From assembly GCA_935421135.1 (NCBI GenBank), contig OW285190.1, forward strand, positions 8,132,501-8,196,500: a stretch of DNA of 64,000 nt, in the 5' to 3' direction. This document shows positions 12,501-24,500 of this stretch, in pieces. Below the pieces are notes generated by a model. That model was not told where the DNA came from, made no database searches, and was given only the letters and a program-made list of their open reading frames with translations. The stretch's first letter is position 1. Every line of letters starts with the position of its first letter. This stretch comes from Bugulina stolonifera (taxonomy: Eukaryota > Bryozoa > Gymnolaemata > Cheilostomatida > Bugulidae). The translations under genes were made by a program, and so were the position numbers.

Positions 12501-15500
12501 GTGGAAATGCTAGCCAGCTGCCACATGAACCCTAAACTTTTTCTATTCAAATTGTTGTCTCCATATCAGTTTAATTTTATACAGCTCAATTAATGATGAA
12601 CTGTTTTAATATTTTAGCTGCTTGATAATGCTTTACTCCAGCGAATGAGAAAGGAGGAAGAGGAGGCTTGCAATCCAGACTTTCTGTTCTGTAAAAGTTT
12701 AGTATCCAAATTTGCTGCATTTAATGAAGATCAGCGTGAGCTTGCTCAAATTGAAATCCTTCAAGTATTGAGAAGGATTAGGTGTCCATCCTCTTCATCT
12801 CATCAGCCTCCGAGGCAATCATCTTCACCCTACATGAATTTTCAATGTCCCATACAATCACCTTCTCAACAGTTTCAGTCTCCAAGACAATCTCCCACAC
12901 CTCAGCAGCAACAGTTTCAGTCTCCAAGACAATCTCCCACACCTCAGCAGCAACAGTTTCAGTCTCCAAGACAGTCTCCCACACCTCAGCAGCAACAACT
13001 TCAGTCTTTGAGACAACCACCTATGCCTCACCCATATGCTTCACCACATTTATCACATACAGAAAATCCAACAAACTTTCCCTCCTACTAGATTTCGCTC
13101 AATGTAATAATAACATATACATGCATGTACTTTTCATTGTACTAAGTACACACATCCATATTCCACATAAAAAGGTACATCTCATTCCTTATTTACCAGT
13201 TTTATTATCTTGCAGATATTTTATACATATTGTAGTAGTTCACTCTTTGGAAGCTCTATCTGATCTTCATTAAATGCAGCAAATTTATTTATGTGCAGCA
13301 ATGTGTGTATTTTATTCTTGTACGTATATTTACTACTGCTATCATAGTATAGATGTGTGTATTCTATTCTTGTATATTTACTACTGATATCATAGTACAA
13401 ATGTGTGTATTCTATTCTTGTATATTTACTACTGTTACCATCGCACTTTTTTCCGGACTTGTTCAGTACATCTCTGTATAGTTTATTTGCAACAAGAGTA
13501 TGTTGTCATCTATTGATAAATCATATTAATCAAATACATATATGTATTAATTAGTTAACAAAATTATTTTGTTTGACAACACATTGCCTACAATGAGACA
13601 CAGTACTCTAAAGGAGCTTGTTCAGAGTAGTGAGGTACATGTAAATATAACAAACATGCAGAGTTCAGGAATTCTAACAAAGTGTCAATCACGATATTAT
13701 TTGACCACAGCTTCGGACTACATCGTCTTGGTACTGGAGCTTGAATGGTGGATTGTTGAGTAGATGGCACCAGTTGTCTCGGACTTGCTTAGCTGTTTGG
13801 GAGTAGTTATTTGAGCCTAGTTGTGGAAGTGTGTTTTCAGCTGCCACTTCCATTCTCCATGCCCCATGAACAATTTTTCCATCAGCACAATAGCTATCAA
13901 CATAACCACTAGGAGTGTAAGATGCATTATCAGTATACAACAAATAGTTGTGAAGACATACGGCCGCCTTTGTAATGCAATCTACCGTTTCAACGTCAGC
14001 ACGTATTCTTCTACCAAATACCCTCCACCGGGCAGTTAGAATCCCAAATGCATTCTCAATGGTACGTCTTGAGCGGGATAGACGGTAGTTGAATGCACGT
14101 TCTTGATGGGTTAACTGCTTACCTGGGTATGGTTTCATTAGCCAGGGTTTTAGTGGAAATATTTCGTCTCCCAGAAATGTGTATGGGTACTGCTTGCCAT
14201 CAATAATTCTTGGCTTTGGCATTGGAAAGACACCTGATTCCAGGTCTTGGAAGAATTGAGTTCTATTTAATATAGAAGCATCATTGTCACTCCCCAATGC
14301 GCCGATGTCCACAAAAATGAATCTGTAGCCTGGATCACATATACCCATTAACACTGTTGAGTGGAAGTTCTTGTAGTTGTAATATGAGCTGCCACCATAT
14401 TTGGGACATTCAATCGCAATATGTTTTCCGTCTATAGCACCTAACACATTAGGAAAATTCCATGCGTTTTCGAATTCTTCGGCCAAATTTTTCCATTCTG
14501 CTGCAGATTGAGGCATTTTTAAATAGTTTGGCGAGAGTTTTTCCCAAAGCAAGTTACAGACCTCTTTTATTATTTTACACACAGTACTGCGACCAACACG
14601 AAAGTTAAAACTTTGTGATTGTTGGCTGTCTCCAGTTGCTAGGTACCTCAGCACAATGACTAGTCTTTCAGCGGGTGTGATCGTTTCTCTGCGCCTGGAA
14701 TCCTTCAGTAAATCTGTCTCCACAAGACTCAGTAGATGCTTAAACCTTTCTGGTGTCATTCTGGTATATCTGAAAACAGATTAAAATGGAGAACTTCAGG
14801 CAATGTCGTAGAAAGTTACCCACAGTTTGAAATAGGACATTTCAAAACTGGACGTTTGGAAAACAACTATTTCGAAACTGCTTAGATCACATCTAGAACA
14901 ACACAACTTAGAGATAATTAACTTTTTGAGCGCTCTACAAGCTAGTAGCAGTAAAGAAAACATGAAATTAACAATAAAAGTTGGTTGAAATCATGGGGTT
15001 GGGGTTGAGAGCTGTGAGCTAGCAGTTTTCCAAACGTCCGTTTTTGAAGTATCCTGTTTCGAACTGTCTTTTTCGAAATGTTCACTTACCAAGTTCATCA
15101 ACCAATCCAGAACAATCTTTTTTTACAATATATTGCAACTAGTAGCTCAATTTAGAGGAAACCTGCCTATAGCCCCGGCTAGGTATATAGAGCCACAGTT
15201 AGCTTCATTGATATAGGCCTACCTGAAATAAAATTCTCTGTCTTCATTCTCTAGCTCTTGCATCAAGTTGTAATACTGACTTTGTGCTTTTCGCTTTTGA
15301 AATATTGGTCTGACCCAAAACTTGTGTTTTCTTTTCTTCTGTGTTTGTCTCTGAAGCTGTCTTCGTAATGCAAGTAGGGTAGTTGTGGAATATGATGAAA
15401 AATTTGCTGCCATGTTTGCCAGCACCTCCTTACAAAATGAATTGGTTTATATGTGCTAGACCTGTGAACTGGAAATCATAATACCCCAGGCTGCCTCCAG

Positions 15501-18500
15501 GCCACCTGGAAGTAGGACCTGCTGAGTGGAAACCATGAGACCCCAGGCTGCCTCCAGGCCACCTGTAGGTGGCCTGGAGGCAGGACCTGCTGAGTGGAAA
15601 CCATGAGACTCCAGGCTGTTTCCAGGCCACCTGTAGGTGGCCTGAAGGTGGCCTGGAGGTAGGACCTGCTGAGTGGAAACCAACCTATAGTAGTGGGGAC
15701 ATTTTCACAGCCTTAGCTCTGTATTAGCAATTTATCCAATTAGTTGAGGGTTGCTCAAGTATAAATAGAGAAGACAATTGCTCTTGCCCCAGCTATGGGG
15801 GAAGAACCAAGACAATCTCCCCTTTTGGGTCTAGTTCATCTCTTGTGTGTAATTTATCATGTCAAAAGGTCTTTTAGACACTTAGAGACTGAATGCTTTT
15901 TTGTTGCTTACTAAGTCATTAAGTCTATTTTAGCAACACTTAGAGTATATTATGTACCAGTTTACTGTAGCCCTTACGGTTATATGAAAGAGACCGATGG
16001 TCACTATGGCTTCGTTTCTTGCAGGATATCACTGAAGACACTGCTGCATATTCTACAACTTGCTGTAGAGAGGTTCTACAACCCAGCATTGTCACCTGAG
16101 TTCAAAGAAGACAAAGAGCCTTCTTCTGAGGGTGAGTTCATACCCCTTCCCGCATCCCTCATAAAGGAAAACTTGTTAGCTCCGAAGCTGAGTCTTACAA
16201 CTGATATGAAGCCCGAAGGAATTTCTGTCATCTTGCAGAGTTTTCATTTTTTCTATTTTGTTTTAAATGTATCATAACCAAAGAATAATCTTTTTAGATG
16301 AGTTGGCTATAATTTCATTACTGGATATTTGTAATGTTGATGTATTTGTGTATCAGCGTCTCGTGTCTCTCAAGCCATAATTAGTTATTTGAGAGGCTAA
16401 ACCTATACTACCAAAATTTGTAGCAGGATTCAGCTTACCGAAGCCAGATAAGTACGAGGAATCAGTTGTGTTCGGACTGACTACTATCCTTCAGCCTCAG
16501 TTTGAATCTACTGAACAAACAGACATATTCAAAGACATTATAAGAGATGTCTTTCCTCTTTGTTCCGACCTTTCACCTTCCCGCCAGGATGCTGAGTTAG
16601 TGGCCGCCATTAAAGAACAACTTAGAACTGATGGTAAGTTATCAGGAATTTTCCGCCTTAGTGATGACTTTTATTTTTTATTTTGATGTCAATAGGAATA
16701 GACAGCTAGAGATTACTTGTTGTATAGATTTTCTAGCTTTAGTTAGTTTACCTACAACGTGCAGACTGATCCATCGTACAGCATGAACTAATGAAACTGA
16801 AGCATACTAGTATCCAGGATATTGAATGTTTAACAGTATTACTTGAAAAATTCTAAATTTCATGCAAACTAATAATATGTGGAAATGTGTTCACTGCTAG
16901 CAATAGGTCTTGTGACTGATTAGCATGGCCAGCTCTGTTAGATATGTAACATGTACATGCGAGCCAAACTGTCTTAATATCATTATACTTGTTATACCAT
17001 GTATAGGTGTATATACTCGTACGTGTCATCATACTTGTTGTACCATGTATAGGTGTATATACTCGTAAGTGTCATCATACTTGTTATACCATGTATAGGT
17101 GTATATACTCGTACTTTCTATACGCTTAGGATTGCAGCAGTCTCCAGCTCTCATAGAGAAGATATTGCAGCTGAACAATGCACTTCAGCAGAGCACAGGG
17201 GTGATCATCTCAGGACCTGCCGGCAGCGGTAAGACTGTTCTCTACAAGACGTTGTGTCTTGTGCTCAACAAACTCCACTCTAAGAAGGCAGCAGCAGCCG
17301 CAGCAGCCGCAGCAGCGCCAATGGCAGCCTCAACAGCGGAGGAAATACAACCTAGTAAACCACTGGCCTCTCTCAGACATAACGTCCCTAAGGTCAGTGT
17401 GTATTTCATATGTTACTATTTCTAAGCTGGAACTGTGAGTCGGATGTGAGAGTTACTTTTTGGAAAGAACTTATCTATGTTTGGGATGTTATCTGAATTA
17501 CTTCCCAATTGTAAAATTGTAAAAGTTTATTGACATGTGTTGTAATGTTTTAGAAGAGTGTCGCGATCTGCTACACTTTTTAAGATGTGTTTTAAATTAG
17601 CAAAACAGTTTTTAAAAATAGTGCGATTTTGGTCATGACTCTTCATACCACAATATCCATGTTGTTTAGTCTACCACTGCTCATATATAAGTGCTTCCAG
17701 GCCAATGACCTTTTACTACTTTTGTCTTTCATGTCCATCATATCATCACTGTGTTCAATTTATAGGCTAGCAACATGTCGGAGCAGGTAAGAGCCATGTA
17801 TAAGCAGTCAAACTAGTTGTTATGGCTAAATACAACATGTAACTTTTGTGTCTAATAAGAGTTGGAGCAGGATTATCACAGATTTGCTTAACATTTTTAG
17901 CTTGCAGTATTGGTTTATCGTCGGTATTTAATGTTAGTTTCGTAGTTCTTAACCCTTTGCATTCAACTTGTTCACAGTCGTGTTGCTTTGAGTAATAATC
18001 GTAGGTTGATGTGCCTCGCCATTGCATAGCACCACTCCCTCTGTTTCCTGCTAAGTGTAAAATAAGCTTGTTGATTTTATGATTCAAAGTTGATAAAATA
18101 ACTGCATGAACACGGTAATGAGACATTTCGAAAAAGACAGTTCGAAACAAGACAGTCGAAACTGTGTAGATTACATTCAGAAGAACACAACTCACAGATA
18201 ATTACTTTTAGTTAATTAATTTAATTAATTGAATGAAAAAAATATTATTAAAAATAAAAATTAGTTGAAATCTGGTGGTTGGGGTTTGAGGTTAGGCGTT
18301 TCGAACTGTTCGGTGTTGAACTGTCCGATTTCAAAACGTCCGGTTTCGAACTGTCTTTTTCGAACAGTTGAAAATTCCATGAACACATACATACAAAAAG
18401 AAACATTTTAAAATGAAATAAATAATTGTGGCAAAATTAAAATTCAAAACCCGAAATCTAAAATTTTATTGGGTAATGGGCCACCGAGACGCCGAAAACG

Positions 18501-21500
18501 TTTATTTCAAGTTACTTTCTCGGTGGTTATCGTTGCATGCGCAGTGGCTACATCAGGCCTATCGATTTTTAAAATGACCTGATAAGATCAATTTTGACCA
18601 GATACCGCTAATTCGAAAATGGTCTTCGAGAGGGGAACATACACGCCTCTAGTGTTTTCATATTTACTCTCATATACTATACAGGTTATAATGGTGTTAT
18701 TTTTTATTGCATAACTGTGCAGCCTTCCGTTCCACTGATCTCTGCACCTCCCATCACCAGCTCTGTTCATTCTGCACTCACTCCACCTCTAGAAGTCAAT
18801 GATAATTTGAAGATCACACCTTTGACCTCTGCAGCGGTCTCTCTACAATCATCATCTTATGCACTAGACCTTAATCAGACATCACTGCATGCTGTAGACA
18901 TCACACAGAAACTCTCTCAACACCTAGATATCGAGCAAATGATGTCTAACACAACAAGCATGACTCCCTCCATCTTTAAACTGCCCACTACTCCTCGTCC
19001 ATCTGCAACGCGTTCTTCTGCAATACTTCTAAACAGAGACAGTCTGCAACATTCAGTAGAGGTGTTGTTGACTTGATTTTCTGTGATGCTGTATATAAAC
19101 TGTGTTTTGATTAAATTCAAAAATCATAGTCACAAAATAATACCTTATGGTCTGTGTAGTACGGCCATATAGCATGGGCTGCATGCTTCCATGTAACCAT
19201 GTTCATGTATTCCATCTTAGACCATTATACCAGTTCATCTCTTCGTATTGTACTCACCAAGGAGATTCTAGAGTTTTAGTATTTTAATTTTCATGTGAAA
19301 TTTCATCTTTACATTTGACGGCTAGTTTAACTTTGTAAACACTACATTGGTTTGATTATGCTGTCATAGATATGTTGCTGCCAAGCAGAAGAACAATATT
19401 TAAAGATAAGACAGCATGTTTTCCTTACGTATTCTCCCTAATTTGCTGCTAATTTACAATTATAATTACATTGTAGATGCTGAAAACAATGGAGGCTCGC
19501 GAGACGTCAGAATTATTGAAGAAATGGGGTAACATGTCAAGGTCGTTTGCTAGGGTCGGTAGCCTCCATAAACTTATCATAGACTCAGCTCCCGCCATAG
19601 TCTATCCTAAAGTCGACATGATGTCCCTCTGCCCCTCTGCTATGACTACTAGTGAGGTATGTCATTAGATTAATCATGTGAGTCTTCGGAGTTGTCTGAT
19701 GTCGTAGGATTCTAGAGGCACCAATCAAATAGTTTCATATGAGCTGTAAAGCCAAGAGCTATAGTAGCAGTTCTATATTACATTGGTTGCTTTAATGCTG
19801 TCCTATATTTAGCCGCTGTATTTAATTGGACTCTTGTCCTGAAGCTTATATAAACGTCAGCAGCTAGACTAAGAGTGTAAAAGTTTAACTTCCACAATAA
19901 TAATGTGTGGAAATTGAACCAGCGACCCTCAAGGCTCACAAATCAGCGTGTTGGTTACCACGTGATGTTACCATGTACGTTGCGTCCCGTATGTGGACAA
20001 AACTTTCCCCTGTGTTCCAACTGTGTTTGTGTTATACGACAGTTATTTGGGGAATCAGTTGATGGTCTATGGAGAGATGGCACTCTCACTCGCCTGCTTC
20101 AAGGTGTCAACAGACATGTAACTTCTGCTCAAACCTTCACACAGCTCTACAAGTAAGTTACTCACATGTAGGCTACTTACCTCAACAACCAATTTTTTCC
20201 ACCTACTTGTGTTGAGTTTTGACAATATCAAGTATTAAATTAACAAATTTAAATTTGAATCTGTTTTCTCCAGATTTAACTAAAATGTTTTGATTGTTTA
20301 AATTGAAATCTTTGTTTCTGTACACGTTGCACGCTGACCATTCTAGACTGTGTTTATATACTGATATAATTTCCTACCCTCAGGACTGGCAGATCGGAGT
20401 CTATGCTAATGACACAGTATGTATGAATGATGTCATGCACATTAACTGATTATGTCACGTAGATGTACACATACAGTGCATTTCCATGACTGAGTAATAG
20501 GCAAAAAATCTCTTGTCACAAAATTGATAATAATAGAATTCATTTGGTTTGACCATGGCCTATGCATAGTTTGATGATGTTCTACACATGAATTAATGAT
20601 GTCAGACCCATGGATTGAGGACATTATTTGTGTGTATAGATTGTTTTGTTGTACCCATCATCCTTTCCCATCCCCTCCTTTGCAAACACTATCCTTTGTA
20701 CTGCTAAACTTATCTTCTACATTTTGCAGCATGACAGAAGCATTTCTATCTTACTTTATATAACTGCATTTTATAATCTCATTTCTTCTGCGGTCACAGT
20801 TTGTCATACGGATTTTTATTGGAGACACATTGCATGCGCTGTGAATTTTCTGTCCCCATGCTTTTTCGCTTAAACCTCTTTTATCCTGGTGTTTTTACTC
20901 AGTTTCTACTTATTTTCTACATAATCTATTTATCTCGCATTGAAACTGATTATTACTGTCAGCGTTGGATATTTCGCTGCAAGTTTAATTGACTTTTCAT
21001 TGGCCGCCGGCTAAAATCAATTGACATTATTCTAGTGAACTCTACATTCCTATTCTGTTCCTTAGCGATAAGAAGACTAAGAATGGAATAGAGCAGCCTT
21101 CAGTCATAGACAACTGGTTGGTGCTGGATGGGGACGTCTACCCTGTTTGGGTAGATAACCTGAGTTCTATGGTTGATAGTAACAACAGGTTTACTCTGGC
21201 TAATGGAGAGACTATACAGAACACCAGTTAGTATACTATATTACCGTGGATGACAGGCTAGTACTACGGTAAACTGACTGATGTGTGGTGTTTAATATCT
21301 CATGGGGCTAGTGTGGATATAGCCTAAGTTCCAGTTTGTATGCATGTATATAATATACATAGCCTCACTCTACCATAGCTCCTGGATTACTGTTTCGCCC
21401 GCCTATATGTCACATATCATTGTCTTTAGAGTTACATTGTCATCATTGTCATGATAGAGTTACGGCTCTGCTGCTTCACATAGTTTTACTTATGCATTTA

Positions 21501-24500
21501 TTTCCTGTAAGTCAGGGAATACTCCATGGAATACTCCATGGAATACTGACAACTCTCTACCAGTTGATTGATCAACTGCTGTTATATTACAGACTTTACG
21601 TCTTTGATATTTGAGACCGGGTCTTTACAAGACGCGTCCCCATCAAGCATAGCAAGGTGCTCAGTGGTCCACTGCTCCCATGACTTGACTCACTGGAAGT
21701 CCTTGACCTCTAGCTGGATGCTTCAAGCAAGACATAAGTGGATACTCAATACAAGCAGGTTAGGCTAATAGCAATGCATGTGCGCGTGTGCTAGACATTG
21801 TAATAATGGTGTATACCGAACAACTACATATTATGTAGTATTTTAATATATACACAATTGCAGTTTATATATGTATGTACGCTATGACTATTTATATGTA
21901 CTCTATTTATATTTATATTAGAATATACAATGCAATATTTTGTCAAAGAACAGGGGAGTTTGACAGACTGATGCGGATATCCACATGGCACGCATGTATA
22001 TCGATATCGGCCTTTTTCACTGTACTTTTAGTTAACCATTAATTTGGTGGTGTATTCTTAGTTGTTCACACATAAAATATTGTATACAAAAGATGACCTT
22101 GAGAGAGCTTCCCATAATCCATTGCAGCTCCTTCTCATCATCCATCTTAGTTCCTTTGAATTAGCTTGTCTATTTTTATCACTGCTGTATCGCGACACGT
22201 TAGTCGCACTTATTGCGGCGTATAGATATTTTCCCTGATATTATTTTGTCCTCGCATAGAATGTTTACAGGAGATAGTCACTGTAGCCAATTCTAGCTTG
22301 AGTTTGACCCCATATCAATTGTAGCACTGTCAGCTACAAGTCGTGTTGGCGGATGTAAGTTAGAGCGCAGAACTAACTCAATGTTCGATAACTCAATTTT
22401 CTCGGAATTCACTTTATTTTCTAACCTCCATGTTTTGCTCTAATCATACATGTTGGTCCTAAGAGTTATTTGCTCTTAGAGAATTACTATTCAATTGTCA
22501 ATTGCATGGTTCATGAGTGCTTGAATCCCGCCAAGATGGACTCAATCGAAATCATGAGAATCATATCTTCGTATATAACTATGCCAGTTATTTATCACAC
22601 CTTTTGTCATATTTTCTATTTAATTCAATATTTTGTATTTTGCTCAAAAATGTTTTTACTAACCCTAACTAGTTTTTCAGCCTGGATCACTGTTAACTGT
22701 TAATGTGTTTATTTATTGCTCCCCGTTGTACAATGTCCTGTATATGCCAATATGCAGCGGATCCAATATGGCCGCTTCTCCTAACTTTTTCAATAACTTC
22801 ATGTCGTGTATACAAATGTATTATTGTTGTGGTTGTAACAACCCAAAAATTTGATTCAACCAAGAAGTGATCACATGTTCTAAATTTCTGCATAACAATT
22901 ATAAATTAGTTATGCCAGTATAGACTTCTACTGTCAACAGTTTTGTCTTATGACTATTACTGTTTCATTGGTGGGTGTTATCTCACCCTTCATTGATCTT
23001 TGTGACGGATGAACAATGAGCAATTTGGTAATGGCCGATTTAACTCACAAGGATATTTCAATGTATCGTAATAACAAGGCTTAAGGATTTCATCGTTTAT
23101 TTCAGGCTTAAGACGTTAGATCACATGATCACGGAATTGTTCGAGCCAACTCTAAAGTTCATTGACAGTGAACTGAACATGGCTTTAGATGATCATCTTT
23201 CAGAGAGACATGGCAGTTATAGGAATTCCGTACGAGGTATCCATGAGGTGAGCATCATTCACCTTGACCTATTTATATGGGACCTTGTATAAGGAGACAT
23301 AATGTTATGTGTCTATCATTAGCAGAACTAATTGTGTGCTTCCAGATTACATTAATTGTATAAGGAAGATGATAGTATTACACTCCACCATGTTCTCACT
23401 CAACGGGGAAGTCATGTAAATGTTGGTTGCTGTATATTATTGTGTATTTAGCATCAGCTCTATATGGCCAGGCTTTGATTTTGTATCATTATGAATTTGA
23501 TCAATGTTATTTTGCCTGGTACAAAGATTGTCCAATACTGCTGCTTTAGGTATCTGAGAGCTGTTTGTTAGACATACAATGTATCTGCCATATTGCTCTT
23601 CTTCTTCTTAAGAAATTTTTCACAGTAGAGATGATCTTATTTTAGGTTCAAACCTTTCTGCGAATCATCACAGCCCTACTAGACAAGTACATGCTGAGAG
23701 ATGGAGCTAGTGCTGGCGAAACTTCTTTTGCTGCAGGTAGGGTTGTGCCAGTGACTACGCGTTTCACATGCTCATTCACTCACATCAAGGGGTTGCAGTA
23801 GGAGGAGTAGAAATGAAAGCAATAGCACAGACCATGTTTATCTCAATTGGTAGTTGTCACACCAACATCATACAATGGGAGACAAGCTCATCTGTCTTGG
23901 CTGAGACAATGTTATATAGCTTACCCAGAGGCATACGTCTATTCTCCGAGTATTTATATTTATTTTATAATTTATGTCTTTGTTTCCAGCTGGTAGTAGG
24001 GGGAATGTAATGTATCTATCAGTTTTCAAACTTATAGCAAAGGTTTATTTCACAAATAGCTATTAAAATAATTTAGGATCTGTCATTTGTTTATATGTCA
24101 AACATTCTAAGTCTATTATTAATAATTTTTTGGAATTGAACTTAAGTGTTATTCGGGGATAATTTTTTAGCCGAGACAACAGAGAATTTAACCTGTTGTC
24201 TAACCATTCAGCAAAACATCTGACATCTGGTGCTACTCCCGTTGTTTTCTAATATCTTTTAAAAACTGGTTGTTTTGCCTCGATTCGATCGACTGCAACT
24301 TCTTGATTACTATAAATTTAATGATCTTAGAATGAGTTGTCTTCTTCACATTTCCCAAAGAGAAAACAACTTTGCATTGTATCTTGAAATATGCTACATG
24401 ATGCAGTCTTTCGTTAACAGCCCGTAAGAGATGTTCTAGTGAGTATTCCCAACATTATGGAATTATCTACTCTTTTCCTGATATTAACAGTCTCCAACCA

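Larger units (their letters stand above)
10254..15681. mobile_element. PIF/Harbinger DNA transposon, apparently complete
   Basis: A roughly 5.4-kb insertion in the dynein-like intron 10230-16024. The ends carry inverted GGTTTCCACTCAGC (10254-10267 and 15668-15681 on the other strand). Two genes converge inside: a MADF-domain protein on + (10686-13091) and a HARBI1-type transposase on - (13689-15413). That two-gene layout is typical of PIF/Harbinger elements. Both reading frames are open with clean splice sites, so the element looks recent and possibly active. I do not see a matching 3-bp target duplication (TTT on the left, AAC on the right), so the exact ends remain uncertain. Confidence 0.85.

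Noticed and set aside
12778..13273. Alternate frames over the MADF gene C-terminus, on both strands
   Set aside because: These are shadows of the 42-bp repeat that encodes the Gln/Pro/Ser units in the real frame.
15430..15683. Minus-strand frames rich in Gly, Trp and His
   Set aside because: They translate the tandem terminal units of the Harbinger element.
17767..18195. 142-codon minus-strand frame
   Set aside because: It lies antisense in an intron and runs into a MITE; no domain is recognisable.
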